A DNA stretch of 64,000 nt, from contig NZ_FNNR01000001.1 of assembly GCF_900106835.1 (NCBI RefSeq), positions 99,182-163,181 of the forward strand. Reading direction: 5' to 3'. The position numbers were made by a program, and so were the translations under genes. Under the pieces are notes generated by a model. It did not search any database. It was not told the DNA's origin and saw only the letters and a program-made list of their open reading frames with translations. The DNA comes from Arthrobacter sp. cf158. GTDB taxonomy: Bacteria > Actinomycetota > Actinomycetes > Actinomycetales > Micrococcaceae. Shown here in pieces: positions 32,382-42,045 of the stretch. Every line of letters begins with the position of its first letter. The stretch's first letter is position 1.

Positions 32382-32483
32382 GCTCCCTCCCAGTTACTTC
32401 CGGTTCAGGAGCCGGGGGAGTGGGCTGAACCCTTGAACCCCGGGGCTCAGAGGTGCAAAGTTGCCCACAAACTGGGAGGGAGC
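32382..32483. repeat. Palindromic element, copy 1, overlapping the 3' end of the DUF559 gene
   Basis: The 14-bp arms GCTCCCTCCCAGTT (32382-32395) and AACTGGGAGGGAGC (32470-32483) are perfect reverse complements around a 74-bp centre. The right arm and centre encode the last 30 residues of the DUF559 protein, and the left arm contains its stop codon. The arms are related to those of the element at 33373. Confidence 0.75.
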
Positions 32484-33299
32484 GTCGCGACGCAACGCGA
32501 GAACCGCCTGAATCTCCGCAATCACCCGCTCCGGCTCGAACCAAATCACCTCCGGCGGGTACCTCAGCACGGAATAGCCGTTGACGGTAGAGGCGTTGTT
32601 TCGTGCCAAGTCGTTCCGCAGAGCCTTTCTGTTGGAGTGAAACGCGAAGCCATCCACTTCAACGATGAGGAATTCTTCGAGAAGAAAGTCCACGCGACCG
32701 ATTCCAGGTATGGAAACCTGCGCCTCGAAAGCGATTCCATGTGTGCGGAGTAAGTGCTGCGCGTCTACCTCAACGATCGACTCTGCACGGAGATCGAGCT
32801 CATGCAGTGCCGTCAGTACCGGTCTGGATCTGTCCCCGCGGAGCTGCTCCTTGAGCAATGCCAGCGGCACGCCGTGCAGGCGAATGGCCGACGTGGCCAT
32901 GGCTGTGGATGCCGGGGGTTCCAGGCATGTCATCGCGTGAAGCACTACGTCCTCCAGCGCCGCCACGGGCAGGGTGGGGTGTGCCTCGAACCGGGCCGTC
33001 CTGTGCCGGATAAACCCGCTGCCGTGCCCATGATCGCAGGCCCGATGATGTTGGCTTGGAGCGGTTCTTAGCCAAAGCCCGAAGTGTTTTGCAGCGCTTG
33101 CGCAGGACACAAGCGCGTTGTACCGGATGGCAGCGGCGAACTCCGGCTTGTGATCATTGAGCATGTACACGCCCCGTCGCGGGCGGTTAGCTCCCCGGGA
33201 TAACAACGAAGCGACGTCTGACCGGGAGAAGCCTGCGCTGAGGAGTTGTCCGGTCCGGGCCACTCCGCCCACCTCTTGAAGGTATAGATAGATGTCCAT
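32394..33299 (-). CDS. DUF559-type protein with Vsr-like endonuclease fold
   Basis: 301-residue protein. The N-terminus (VGGVARTGQLLSAGFSRSDV, LLSRGANRPRRGVYML) resembles the winged-helix AbiEi-like domain found in front of DUF559. The C-terminal part is a PD-(D/E)XK-like core: GRVDFLLEEFLIVEVDGFAFH, then RKALRNDLARNNA and YSVLRYPPEVIW. The Asp of RVDF and the Glu of VEVDG are the expected metal ligands. The last 30 residues (from APSQFVGNF on) are encoded by a palindromic repeat element and may be an acquired tail. No partner toxin or methylase is adjacent. The start at 33299 has no obvious ribosome-binding site. Confidence 0.78.
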   Translation of the reverse strand: MDIYLYLQEVGGVARTGQLLSAGFSRSDVASLLSRGANRPRRGVYMLNDHKPEFAAAIRYNALVSCASAAKHFGLWLRTAPSQHHRACDHGHGSGFIRHRTARFEAHPTLPVAALEDVVLHAMTCLEPPASTAMATSAIRLHGVPLALLKEQLRGDRSRPVLTALHELDLRAESIVEVDAQHLLRTHGIAFEAQVSIPGIGRVDFLLEEFLIVEVDGFAFHSNRKALRNDLARNNASTVNGYSVLRYPPEVIWFEPERVIAEIQAVLALRRDAPSQFVGNFAPLSPGVQGFSPLPRLLNRK

Positions 33300-33372
33300 G
33301 AGGCCAGTTCACCCACGCTGGGCAGCTGCAGGAACGGTCCGTTTCCCTTATGTGGGTAAGTGGCAAATGCGG

Positions 33373-33481
33373 TCCTCCCCAGTTGCTGACCTTTCCGTGA
33401 GCAGCCTGGGCTCGCTGGCCCTGGAAATCCGTGGGCTAACGATGCGCGATGGTCACAAGGTAGGTCACCAACTGGGGAGGA
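33373..33481. repeat. Palindromic element, copy 2, upstream of the DUF559 gene
   Basis: The 13-bp arms TCCTCCCCAGTTG (33373-33385) and CAACTGGGGAGGA (33469-33481) are perfect reverse complements around an 83-bp centre. TGACC continues the similarity beyond the core on each arm. The arm sequence is close to that of copy 1 (GCTCCCTCCCAGTT). The element fills most of the 205-bp gap between the DUF559 start and the APC permease stop. Confidence 0.72.
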
Positions 33482-33504
33482 GCGCGGCGAACGGATTCGG
33501 GCGG

Positions 33505-35478
33505 TTAGCCCACGTGGACCCATGGGCGCCGGGTGATGTCCGGCTCGGCCTCCCTCAGCACTTCACGGGTTACCGGCGCGATTTCGCCTTCGCCGAAGAA
33601 CAGGAACTTGCTGAGGTTGGAGATCGGGTTGCCCTCTGTCCAGCGGAAGTAGATGTGCGGCATGAAACCTGTGACGTCGCGGATATGGAGGAGCACAGCC
33701 GCCACAGTGTTCGGCACGTTGTTGCTGTGCACTTCCAGGATCTTGAACCCGTGCCGGAGCTTGCCCACAACCTGGAGTTCCTGCTCAAAGTCCGAGCTGT
33801 CGTCCACGATCACTTCGATGAACACGGCGTCGCAGTCCACTGGCAGGTGGTTGGCCTGCTGGGCGTGCTGGAGCTTGTCGCGGTACCGGCTGGCGCTGAG
33901 ATGCTTGGGCTCGTGGGCGATGATGCGGACCGGGCCGTCGGCGGCATTGGCGGTGAACTCCAAGGCTTTCTCGTCCATTTTGATGTGCGTGGCCCGGAGC
34001 TCAAACGCGCGCCGCATGCGGGAGATGAAGCTGACAACCATGATGCCCAGGATGAAGAGGGCGGCAATCTTCAGGCCGTCCGGGCGCTCTATCGAGTTGA
34101 CCACCGTGGTGTAGATGAACACCAAGGAGATCAGCCCGAAGCCGATCACCTGGGCGCGTTGTTTCCGGCGCCGTGCGGACAGGGTTACCGCGATCGAGGC
34201 GGAGGTAATAAGCACCAGAACGCCGGTGGCGTAGGCGCCGCCCTGGGCGTTGACGTCGGCCTGGAAAATGATGGTCACGATGAAGGCGATGACGGTGAAT
34301 ACCAGGACCAGTGGACGCAGGGCCCGTGCCCATGCCGGGGCCATGCCGTACCGGGGGAGGTACCTCGGTACCAGGTTCAGCAAGCCTGCCATGGCGGAAG
34401 CGCCGGCAAACCAGAGGATGGCGATGGTGCTGATGTCATAAACGGTTCCGAAGCCGTCGCCCAGGAATTTGTGGGCCAGAAAGGCAAGCGCGCGTCCCTC
34501 GGCCTTTCCGCCTGATTCGAACTCGGCCGCGGGGATCAGCATGACGGTGGTGAAGCTGGAGGTAATGAGGAATGAGCTCATGATGATGGCTGCGGTGGTA
34601 AGGAGCTTGTGAGCGCCCTTGATTCGGCCAGTTGGCTTGGCGTCGGTGTCTGTTGCGTGCCCCTTGATCTGCGGCATGACGGCCACCCCGGTTTCAAATC
34701 CGGACAGGCCCAGCGCCAAGCGGGGGAAGACCAGCAGTGCCAAGGCGATCATCATGATCGGATCCCCGTGGGAGGTGGTCAGCGCCGTCCACCAATCAGT
34801 GATGACGCGGGATTCCGTGAAGAGATGGCTGATGGAGACGGCAATGACCACGAGGTTCAGTGCGAGGAACGCGCCCACCAGAACGACGGCTACGTTGATG
34901 GCTTCCTTGAATCCGCGCAGGAAGACGATGCCCAGGCCTGCGATGAGCGCAATGGTAATGACCACTTGCTGGCCTTCGAGGAAGTGCGGGGCGAAGGGGT
35001 TCTCGATGAGGTGGGCCGTGGCGTCTGCGGCCGAAAGGGTAATGGTGATCATGAAGTCCGTGGCGGCGAATCCGAGGAGGGCCAGAACGAACAGTTTGCC
35101 TCCCCACCGAGGAAGCAGGCGTTCCAGCATGGCGATGGAGCCTTCGCCGCGGGGGCTTTCCTTGGCAACACGCCGATACACAGGCAGCGCGCCTGCCAGG
35201 GTTGCAACCACCAGGAGCAGGGTAGCCAAGGGGGAGAGGAGTCCTGCGGCAAGTGCGGCGATGGCCGGCTGGTAGCCGAGGGTGGAGAAGTAGTCCAAGC
35301 CTGTGAGGCACATGACCTTCCACCAAGCCTGCGGCTTGTGGGAGTCGGCAGGCTTCCCGTGCGGTCCCTGGCGCTTGCCTGAGGTGTCCGGCATTCCTTC
35401 GAGCAGCCACGATTTGAGGTTGAAGGAGTGCTTGGGCCGGTCGGCCGGGTCGGCCGGAGGCCTCGTCAGGGTGGTCAC
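33505..35478 (-). CDS. APC-superfamily permease with large C-terminal cytoplasmic domain
   Basis: 657-residue transporter. A polar N-terminus of about 60 residues precedes the first membrane segment. The APC core starts at [19 protein letters not shown], followed by [18 protein letters not shown] and about 12 membrane segments with [14 protein letters not shown] 180-residue soluble C-terminal domain ([31 protein letters not shown]) follows. The layout resembles amino-acid or potassium permeases of the KimA kind. The GTG at 35478 is chosen because AAAGGA stands 5-6 nt upstream. It is divergent from the ureohydrolase gene, with a 229-bp shared region. Confidence 0.8.
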   Translation of the reverse strand: MTTLTRPPADPADRPKHSFNLKSWLLEGMPDTSGKRQGPHGKPADSHKPQAWWKVMCLTGLDYFSTLGYQPAIAALAAGLLSPLATLLLVVATLAGALPVYRRVAKESPRGEGSIAMLERLLPRWGGKLFVLALLGFAATDFMITITLSAADATAHLIENPFAPHFLEGQQVVITIALIAGLGIVFLRGFKEAINVAVVLVGAFLALNLVVIAVSISHLFTESRVITDWWTALTTSHGDPIMMIALALLVFPRLALGLSGFETGVAVMPQIKGHATDTDAKPTGRIKGAHKLLTTAAIIMSSFLITSSFTTVMLIPAAEFESGGKAEGRALAFLAHKFLGDGFGTVYDISTIAILWFAGASAMAGLLNLVPRYLPRYGMAPAWARALRPLVLVFTVIAFIVTIIFQADVNAQGGAYATGVLVLITSASIAVTLSARRRKQRAQVIGFGLISLVFIYTTVVNSIERPDGLKIAALFILGIMVVSFISRMRRAFELRATHIKMDEKALEFTANAADGPVRIIAHEPKHLSASRYRDKLQHAQQANHLPVDCDAVFIEVIVDDSSDFEQELQVVGKLRHGFKILEVHSNNVPNTVAAVLLHIRDVTGFMPHIYFRWTEGNPISNLSKFLFFGEGEIAPVTREVLREAEPDITRRPWVHVG

Positions 35479-35632
35479 GGTGTCCTTTCGCGCAGCACGG
35501 TACTGCTTCCGCAAGGAGCGTATGGCCGCGTTCGACGCCGGGACCCCGGTTTTTATGGAATCTTTACGCGCGCTGTGACCGGGATCTCACGCCGCGCGCA
35601 TCAAATCTTATTTGTAAACAGGTGATGCATAT

Positions 35633-35654
35633 TAGGCAACTTCGAGTGTATGAT
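35633..35654 (+). promoter_or_regulatory. Promoter and candidate operator of the ureohydrolase operon
   Basis: TATGAT at 35649-35654 is a good -10 box, giving a leader of about 45 nt that contains AAGGAG (35693-35698). TAGGCAAC at 35633-35640 overlaps the spacer and matches the sequence next to the palindrome at 31644-31659 in the symporter-regulator region, suggesting common control. Confidence 0.45.
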
Positions 35655-35707
35655 GGGTGTCACAGCCAGTGATCCAATCCCCCAACGATGACAAGGAGTG
35701 GCATATT

Positions 35708-36778
35708 TTGGAAGAGCTCCGTATTGAAGCCAACGGGAACCTCGGACCCATCGATTCATCCCGCATCCCGCGCTACGCCGGTGCCGCCACCTACGCCCGA
35801 CTGCCCCGTCTGGACCAGGTCTCCAAGGCCGACGTCACGGTAGTTGGCGTTCCCTTCGACTCTGGCGTTTCCTACCGTCCCGGCGCGCGCTTCGGCGCCA
35901 ATCACGTGCGTGAGGCCAGCCGCCTGCTGCGCCCGTACAACCCGGCATGGGACGTCAGCCCGTTTGAGAACATCCAGGTTTCCGACGCTGGCGACATGGC
36001 CGTGAACCCGTTCAACATCAACGAGGCAATCGAGACCATCCAGCAGAACGCCCTGGACCTCACCGCCAACGGCAGCAAGCTGGTTACCCTCGGTGGCGAC
36101 CACACCATTGCGCTGCCCCTCCTCCGCGCAGCGGCAGAGCGTGCCGGCGAACCCATCGCCATGCTCCACTTCGACGCACACCTGGACACCTGGGACACCT
36201 ACTTTGGTGCCGAGTACACCCACGGCACCCCGTTCCGTCGGGCAGTGGAAGAAGGCATCCTGGACACGGAAGCCATCAGCCATGTGGGTACCCGCGGCCC
36301 GCTGTACGGCAAGAAGGACCTCGACGACGACCACCGCTTTGGCTTCGGAATCGTCACCTCCGCTGACGTCTACTACCAAGGCGTTCTGGAGACGGTGGCG
36401 AAGATCCGTGACCGCATCGGCAACCGTCCGCTGTACATCTCCGTGGACATCGACGTCCTGGATCCGGCGCACGCACCCGGCACCGGCACCCCCGAGGCCG
36501 GCGGTATCAGCAGCCGCGAACTCCTGGAAATCATCCGTGGCTTCCGCGGCATGAACCTCGTTGGCGCGGACATCGTGGAAGTTGCTCCGGCCTACGACCA
36601 CGCAGAGATTACTGGCGTCGCAGGCAGCCACGTAGCCTACGAACTCGTGACCCTCATGGCGGACAACGCCGTCGAAGGCGACCGACTCGGCGCCCCGAAC
36701 GGCTACGCGCAGCAGGCCCTCGGTGCCCGCATCGCGGAGCTCGCACAGGCTCCCGGAACATCCGGTGACCAGCGATGA
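35708..36778 (+). CDS. Agmatinase/guanidinobutyrase-family ureohydrolase
   Basis: 356-residue Mn2+ ureohydrolase that releases urea from a guanidino compound. Metal-binding motifs are complete: [19 protein letters not shown], and [23 protein letters not shown] start at 35708 is preferred because AAGGAG stands 9 nt upstream and the -10 box at 35649 would place the transcript start near 35660. An in-frame GTG at 35657 is only 2 nt from the -10 box. The stop overlaps the next gene's start (ATGA). Coupling with a ThDP enzyme points to 4-guanidinobutyrate rather than agmatine as substrate; this is inference. Confidence 0.9.
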   Translation: MEELRIEANGNLGPIDSSRIPRYAGAATYARLPRLDQVSKADVTVVGVPFDSGVSYRPGARFGANHVREASRLLRPYNPAWDVSPFENIQVSDAGDMAVNPFNINEAIETIQQNALDLTANGSKLVTLGGDHTIALPLLRAAAERAGEPIAMLHFDAHLDTWDTYFGAEYTHGTPFRRAVEEGILDTEAISHVGTRGPLYGKKDLDDDHRFGFGIVTSADVYYQGVLETVAKIRDRIGNRPLYISVDIDVLDPAHAPGTGTPEAGGISSRELLEIIRGFRGMNLVGADIVEVAPAYDHAEITGVAGSHVAYELVTLMADNAVEGDRLGAPNGYAQQALGARIAELAQAPGTSGDQR

Positions 36779-38478
36779 TCGATTTCGATCCCGGCACAGC
36801 AGCTCCCACGAAGGGGACAAACCAGCGCAACGGTGGGGACCTCGTCGTCGAGACCCTCGAGGCGCTAGGTGCGAAGACTGTTTTCGGCATCCCGGGCCAG
36901 CACGCTCTCGGGCTGTTCGACGCCATGGGCCGCGGCAATCTGCATTTCGTGTCTTCCCGGGTGGAGAACAACTCGGCTTTCGCGGCGGACGGCTACTCCC
37001 GCGCCACCGGTGAGGTGGGTGTGTTGTTCCTGTCTACCGGTCCGGGGGCGCTGACGTCCCTCGCCGGTTTGCAGGAGGCTTACGCCACCGGTGTTCCCAT
37101 GGTGGTTGTCGCCAGCCAGATCCCGCTTGACGGCCTGGGTGCGCGTCGCAAGGGCATGCTGCACCAGCTCGATGACCAGAAGGCTTCGGCCGCGAACGTC
37201 ACCAAGAGCCAGCGACTGATCCAGCACGCCTCGGGCATCCCGTCCGCCATCCAGGATGCCTGGACCGAAGCGATTTCCTCCCCGCAGGGTCCTGTGTGGA
37301 TCGAAATCCCGCAGAACGTCCTGCTGGACCCGATCATGGTTCCTCCTGTGGAGGACGCCCTCGCCGAAGCAGCGGACAACCCGCCGCGCGTCGAGCTGAT
37401 CCGCGAAGCCGTGAAGTGGCTTTCGACGGCGGAACGTCCGGCGATCATCGCTGGCGGCGGTACGCGTCGTGGCCGGGCTGAGAAGTCGTTGCTCTCGATC
37501 GCCGAGCAACTGCGCGCGCCGGTGATATGTACTCCCGGTGGCAACGGTGCGTTCCCGTGGACGCACGAGCTGTCCCTGCAGTCCTGGATCGAAGACCGGT
37601 ACATGACCGATGTCCTCGAAGACGCCGATGTCCTGATCGTCATTGGTTCGTCGCTGGGTGAAGTGACCTCCAATTACTTCACCTTCGAACCCCGCGGCCG
37701 CATCATCCAGATCGACGCAGAACCCCGCGTCCTCGAATCCAACAGGCCTGGCCTGGGCATCCGTGCCGACGCCGGCCAGGCACTCGCAGCCCTCGACGAA
37801 GCCCTCGCAGCAGCAGGGGCAGCGGACACGACACAGCGATCCTGGCATGGCACCAGTCCGGAAGACGTGGTCAAGGAATCCCTGGCCAAGGTCAAGGCCC
37901 GGTTGGAATCACAGGACCTGGCCAAGGAACTGAAGTTCATGGCCGACATCCGCGAGGCTGTCCCGGCCGACATGCAGACGTTCTGGGACATGACCATCTC
38001 TGCTTACTGGGGCTGGAGCTGCTGGGACGCCCGTCAGGGTCAGTTCCACTCTGCCCAGGGCGCCGGTGGCCTCGGCTACGGTTTCCCTGCAGCAATCGGC
38101 GGAGCCGTGGGCCTGGAAACCACGGGCAAACCGAGCCGGGTACTTGCTGTGTCCGGTGACGGTTCCTCCATGTACTCCATCTCCGAACTCGCCACCGCCA
38201 AGCAGCACAACGTTCCGGTCACTTGGCTGATCGTGGACGACGGCGGCTACGGCATCCTGCGCGAATACATGGTGGGCGCGTTCGGCCAGGCCACAGCCAC
38301 AGAGCTCGCCCGCCCGGATTTTGTGAAGCTGGCCGAGTCCTTCGGCGTCCCGGCCCGCCGGGTTGCCCCGGAGGAAGTGGGGGACGCTCTCAAAGCGTCC
38401 TTCGAAGCGGACGGACCCAACGTCGTCGTGGTTGAAACGCTTTTGAAAATGTTCGGCCCCACCCACTTGGACGACTAA
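36775..38478 (+). CDS. ThDP-dependent decarboxylase/acetolactate-synthase-like enzyme
   Basis: 567-residue three-domain ThDP enzyme. The N-terminal domain has [15 protein letters not shown] and the cofactor-activating Glu in [19 protein letters not shown]. The C-terminal ThDP site reads [20 protein letters not shown] followed by [15 protein letters not shown]. The usual GDG...NN motif thus ends in DD-type residues. The start overlaps the ureohydrolase stop by 4 nt. In the arginine transaminase pathway of Pseudomonas, AruI, a ThDP enzyme, decarboxylates 2-oxoarginine, and the product is oxidised to guanidinobutyrate, the guanidinobutyrase substrate. This pair fits that scheme. An oxo-acid decarboxylase of another substrate cannot be excluded. 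Confidence 0.85.
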   Translation: MIDFDPGTAAPTKGTNQRNGGDLVVETLEALGAKTVFGIPGQHALGLFDAMGRGNLHFVSSRVENNSAFAADGYSRATGEVGVLFLSTGPGALTSLAGLQEAYATGVPMVVVASQIPLDGLGARRKGMLHQLDDQKASAANVTKSQRLIQHASGIPSAIQDAWTEAISSPQGPVWIEIPQNVLLDPIMVPPVEDALAEAADNPPRVELIREAVKWLSTAERPAIIAGGGTRRGRAEKSLLSIAEQLRAPVICTPGGNGAFPWTHELSLQSWIEDRYMTDVLEDADVLIVIGSSLGEVTSNYFTFEPRGRIIQIDAEPRVLESNRPGLGIRADAGQALAALDEALAAAGAADTTQRSWHGTSPEDVVKESLAKVKARLESQDLAKELKFMADIREAVPADMQTFWDMTISAYWGWSCWDARQGQFHSAQGAGGLGYGFPAAIGGAVGLETTGKPSRVLAVSGDGSSMYSISELATAKQHNVPVTWLIVDDGGYGILREYMVGAFGQATATELARPDFVKLAESFGVPARRVAPEEVGDALKASFEADGPNVVVVETLLKMFGPTHLDD

Positions 38479-38494
38479 GTACGCAAAAACAAGC

Positions 38495-38534
38495 AGCCCC
38501 CGCACGGAATACCGCGCGGGGGCTGACTGCTTTT
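38495..38534. terminator. Bidirectional intrinsic terminator
   Basis: AGCCCCCGC (38495-38503) pairs with GCGGGGGCT (38516-38524). AAAAACAAGC lies on the left and GCTTTTG on the right, so it can serve both the ThDP enzyme gene and the convergent MHS transporter gene. Confidence 0.82.
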
Positions 38535-38541
38535 GCAGCGA

Positions 38542-39876
38542 TTAATCGAGATCCCGCTGTGTGCCTTCGGGGGTGAGCTTCACGGCGACAACCGCGGCCA
38601 GCATCGCAACGATCCAGAACACCGCAATGAGCCACAAGCCACCGCCGGCAGCGAGGCTGAGGCCGGCGACGATCATCGGTGTGAAGCCGGCGCCGATCAT
38701 CGATGCCCCTTGATAGGACAACGAAGCCCCCGTGTAGCGGTTGCGGGTGGGAAATTGTTCGGCCACGTACGCTGCAATGGGGCCGTAGAGGAAGCCTTGC
38801 ACCAGTCCATTGCCCAGCACGATCGCGAGGGCAAATGCCCATAGCCCGCCGTCGTTGATCAGCAGCAGGATGGGGTATGCGAGGACGGCGCCCAGCAAGG
38901 ATGCGCCGATCAGCACCCGGCGTCGGCCGATCCTGTCGCTGAGGCGGGCCGAATAGAAGCAGATGATCAAGGTCAGCAGTGCCGCGAAAGCCTTGATGTT
39001 GAGCACGCCGTTCTTGTCTGCCCCGTTTTCCACGGCCACGGATACGCCCCACACCGTGGTCATCGATTGGCACACGTAGAAAGCTGTAGTGGCGAGCAGC
39101 CCCAGCACCACCGCGCGGCGATTGTGCTGGAGGACATCGAGAAGCGGCACCCGCCGTTTGGATCCCTCGGCTTCAAGCCTTTGGAAAGCCGGTGTTTCAG
39201 ACACTTTGAGTCGGATGACCATTCCCACGGCGATCAACGCGGCGCTCAGGAGGAAAGGTATACGCCACCCCCATGCCAGGAAATCGTCACCGGACAGTGC
39301 TGCGAACAGGGACAGCGCCAGTGTGCCCAGAATCGCTCCCGCAGGACCGCCTGCGTTGGCGAAAGCTGCCGCAAATCCCCGGTGCTTTTTGGGGGCGTGC
39401 TCTATGGCCATGAGGGCGGCGCCGCCCCATTCCCCGCCAACCGCCACACCTTGAACCAGCCTGAGGACTACCAACGCGATAGGTGCGGCAATCCCAATCT
39501 GTGCTGTTGTGGGCAGCAAACCGATCATGGTGGTCCCGAAGCCCATGATGAGCATGGAGAGGACCAACATTTTCTTGCGGCCAACCCTGTCCCCGAAGTG
39601 CCCGAAGATCAGGCCACCCAAGGGGCGCGCAACATACCCCACGGCGAGCGTTACGAAGGATGCGAAAAGCGCGAAGCCGGGGCCAAGGTTGGCGAAAAAC
39701 ACCTTGTTGAAGACCAGGCTGGCGGCAGTGGCGTACAGCATGAAGTCGTAGTACTCGATGGCACTTCCGATGAAACTGGACGCCAGGATGCGGCGCATGT
39801 CCTTGGACTTCATGGAATGTTCAGGCACGCTGCCGGTGGTTTCAGGCAGGGTGTCCTGGGATGGTGCTGAGCTCAT
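38542..39876 (-). CDS. MFS transporter of the metabolite:H+ symporter (MHS) family
   Basis: 444-residue, 12-segment transporter of the ShiA/ProP/KgtP branch. Family motifs are SSFIGSAIEYYDFMLYATAA at the first segment, GHFGDRVGRKKML in loop 2-3, RLVQGVAVGGEWGGAAL in segment 4 and RLSDRIGRRRVL in loop 8-9. Substrates in the family are carboxylates such as shikimate, alpha-ketoglutarate or aromatic acids. It lies 34 bp downstream of the metallo-beta-lactamase-fold gene on the same strand, and the two share a divergent LysR regulator. A transported acid or lactone that is then hydrolysed is a reasonable guess. Confidence 0.88.
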   Translation of the reverse strand: MSSAPSQDTLPETTGSVPEHSMKSKDMRRILASSFIGSAIEYYDFMLYATAASLVFNKVFFANLGPGFALFASFVTLAVGYVARPLGGLIFGHFGDRVGRKKMLVLSMLIMGFGTTMIGLLPTTAQIGIAAPIALVVLRLVQGVAVGGEWGGAALMAIEHAPKKHRGFAAAFANAGGPAGAILGTLALSLFAALSGDDFLAWGWRIPFLLSAALIAVGMVIRLKVSETPAFQRLEAEGSKRRVPLLDVLQHNRRAVVLGLLATTAFYVCQSMTTVWGVSVAVENGADKNGVLNIKAFAALLTLIICFYSARLSDRIGRRRVLIGASLLGAVLAYPILLLINDGGLWAFALAIVLGNGLVQGFLYGPIAAYVAEQFPTRNRYTGASLSYQGASMIGAGFTPMIVAGLSLAAGGGLWLIAVFWIVAMLAAVVAVKLTPEGTQRDLD

Positions 39877-39910
39877 GTGCTTCCTCAGTTCCGGTGATGG
39901 GGTTCGCGCA

Positions 39911-40939
39911 TCAGCGCTGGCGTGCGAACGGGATGACGTCTAGATCGTTGGGAACGGTGAACTTTCCGCTGAAGTGCTCTTCGGCTTCGAGCCACACAGA
40001 CGTGGATGCGTGGCCGGGCACCAGGTGATGAAGGGCAAGGTGCCTGGCGCCGGCGGCATCGGCCAGCTTGGCTGCTTCGCGGACACTCGTATGTGACTTG
40101 TAGTGGTGGTCACGTGCGGCCCGGCTGCTGTCGTCGGTTTTGTCTGCGTAGAGGGATTCCACCCAGTCGAAGTCGATGGCCTCGTGCAGCAACAAGTCCG
40201 TGCCCGTGGCCAGCGTGATCATGTTTTCTGTGTAGGCGGTGTCTCCGGAGATGGTGACGGAACCTTCAGCGGTATCGAAGCGGAAGGCGAAAGCCGGTGC
40301 CACGGGAGGGTGTTCCACCAGGATGGCGGTCACCGTCACCAATTCGTCGCGGTAGATCTGGAACGGTTCCATGGCCGGCGTCGGGTTGTTGTTGGGGTGA
40401 TAGCCGGATGTCGCCGGGATCCGGATGTCTTCGGCTGCGAAGATGTCCAGGGGGCTGGGCTTCAGGCTGTCCAGGATGCGGTCATTGAGGTCCGTAGCGT
40501 GGGCGGCCATCAGCTGTTCGAACATCTGGCGGGTGCCCGGCGTCGGGTTCTCCGGGGCCAGCGGAAGAGGATCGACGACGGCGCGGGGCGACACCGGGGG
40601 CAGCTCACCACGGTTGCCGGGTCCAAGGATCCTCACCGGGTTGGTGGCACGGTCTGCGAGGGCGTACAGGCCGAAGATGCCAAGCCCGGCGAGGTCGTAG
40701 ACGTGGTCTGAGTGCAGGTGCGTGATGAAGAGCGCCCTCAAGTCCTTAAGCTCCAAGCCTGACTGGCTGAGCCGGCGTCCGGCGCCTTGGCCGAAGTCCA
40801 CCAGATAGAAGGCATCTCCCACCACCACTGCGGTGGCTATTCCTGTGCGCTCGCCGGAGTCCGCGGCCGCCCACCATCGGGGACCGCCTGCGGTGCCCAG
40901 GGTGACGATGTGCGGTTTCAGGGATGACGTCAATGTCAC
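39911..40939 (-). CDS. Metallo-beta-lactamase-fold hydrolase
   Basis: 342-residue MBL-fold enzyme of the RNase Z/arylsulfatase-like layout. The metal site HLHSDHVYDL is followed by SGDTAYTENM and DLLLHEAIDF, and a late His pair occurs in LALHHLVPGH. It is longer than tRNase Z and has an insert at about 120-200. The GTG start at 40939 has AAGGAG 6 nt upstream. It is the first gene of a two-gene operon with the MHS transporter and is divergent from the LysR regulator gene. The substrate is unknown; a lactone or ester is possible. Confidence 0.85.
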   Translation of the reverse strand: MTLTSSLKPHIVTLGTAGGPRWWAAADSGERTGIATAVVVGDAFYLVDFGQGAGRRLSQSGLELKDLRALFITHLHSDHVYDLAGLGIFGLYALADRATNPVRILGPGNRGELPPVSPRAVVDPLPLAPENPTPGTRQMFEQLMAAHATDLNDRILDSLKPSPLDIFAAEDIRIPATSGYHPNNNPTPAMEPFQIYRDELVTVTAILVEHPPVAPAFAFRFDTAEGSVTISGDTAYTENMITLATGTDLLLHEAIDFDWVESLYADKTDDSSRAARDHHYKSHTSVREAAKLADAAGARHLALHHLVPGHASTSVWLEAEEHFSGKFTVPNDLDVIPFARQR

Positions 40940-40994
40940 GGGTGTCTCCTTCGACTTCGGCTTTCCTCCATAGTGGCCCGGCTCACTTCACTTG

Positions 40995-41000
40995 TATAAT
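40995..41000 (+). promoter_or_regulatory. Consensus -10 box in the LysR divergent region
   Basis: TATAAT at 40995-41000 lies 33 nt before the LysR start, in an AT-rich patch (CAATCAATTCAAAG) that is unusual for this GC-rich sequence. The patch between 40991 and 41016 is also the likely LysR binding site for the divergent hydrolase-transporter operon. Confidence 0.55.
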
Positions 41001-41033
41001 CAATCAATTCAAAGAAGTTCATAAGGAGAACTG

Positions 41034-41933
41034 ATGGCTGAGTTCACCCTGCGCCAGCTCGAGTATTTTGTGGCCGTGCTCGATCACGGAGCCCTGACCA
41101 AAGCTGCCAGCGAGAGCAACATCTCCCAGGCCGCCGCCTCCATGGCGATTGCACAGTTGGAAAAGAGCCTTGGCCTGGACCTGCTGATCCGCACCCGGGC
41201 CAAGAGGGTTGAGCCCACAGTTGCCGGACTTGAACTCGGCGTCCGTGCCCGGCGGATCCTCAGGGAAACCGCCGACCTGCGCGGTGGAGCACTGCTGGGC
41301 TCCCATGAAGAGATGCGCGGCCGGGTTTCCATTGGCTGCATGGTGGCCATCTCGCCCCGGGTGATCCCGGAACTCATTGGCTATTTTGCCGAGAAGTGGC
41401 CCGAGGTGGAGCTCGACTTTGTGGAGGGCGCCGCTGAAGATCTGCAGAAGGGGGTAGGGGAGGGGGAGCTGGACCTGGCCTTTGTTTACTCCCCTCAGGT
41501 GGTTCCGGGGGTCGACGTCGTCAAAGTAGTGGAATCGCGTCCCCAGTTCATGCTGGCGGCGGGCCACCCCCTGGCGGGAAGGGCATCACTGAGCTTCGCC
41601 GACCTCGCGGGCGAGGACGTGATCCTCTTCAATGTGCCACCCAGCGCGGAACGGGTCACGGCCATGTTCCTCGCAGCGGGCATCGAACCGAACGTCCGCT
41701 GGAAAAGCGTGGTGGCGCAGACCATACGCGGAGTTGTGGCCAGTGGGCGGGCCATCTCCGTGACCCATGCATGGCCGGGGGTTGCTCCGGTATATGCAGA
41801 CGCCAAAGTTGTTCTGGTGCCCATTGAGGATGAACTCCCTGAGAGTTGGCTCGTGGCTGCCGTGCCGCCGGGGATCGAACGGCCCCGCCGGGTGAACGAG
41901 GTCATTCGGGCGGCTATTCACCTGGCCGGATAG
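41034..41933 (+). CDS. LysR-family transcriptional regulator
   Basis: 299-residue LysR regulator. The N-terminal winged helix reads FTLRQLEYFVAVLDHGALTK and NISQAAASMAIAQLEKSLGL. Residues 90-295 form the periplasmic-binding-protein-like effector domain (VSIGCMVAISPRVIPELIGY, LDLAFVYSPQVVPGVDVV). AAGGAG stands 5 nt before the ATG. It is divergent from the MBL-hydrolase/MHS-transporter operon with 94 bp between starts, the usual arrangement for a LysR regulator and its target. It probably responds to the transported compound. Confidence 0.92.
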   Translation: MAEFTLRQLEYFVAVLDHGALTKAASESNISQAAASMAIAQLEKSLGLDLLIRTRAKRVEPTVAGLELGVRARRILRETADLRGGALLGSHEEMRGRVSIGCMVAISPRVIPELIGYFAEKWPEVELDFVEGAAEDLQKGVGEGELDLAFVYSPQVVPGVDVVKVVESRPQFMLAAGHPLAGRASLSFADLAGEDVILFNVPPSAERVTAMFLAAGIEPNVRWKSVVAQTIRGVVASGRAISVTHAWPGVAPVYADAKVVLVPIEDELPESWLVAAVPPGIERPRRVNEVIRAAIHLAG

Positions 41934-42045
41934 CGCTGGATCTTCGCCGGGTTCGCGGGAAACCGTCGAATTCGCCGGAGTTCCCCGGCGGTCTGACACT
42001 CTTCCCGCGTTCTCGGTGGCGGACGCCCATTACCTCATCTTTAGT

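Noticed and set aside
35657-35707. GTG start for the ureohydrolase
   Set aside because: It lies 2 nt after a good -10 box, too close to be transcribed, while TTG 35708 has AAGGAG upstream.
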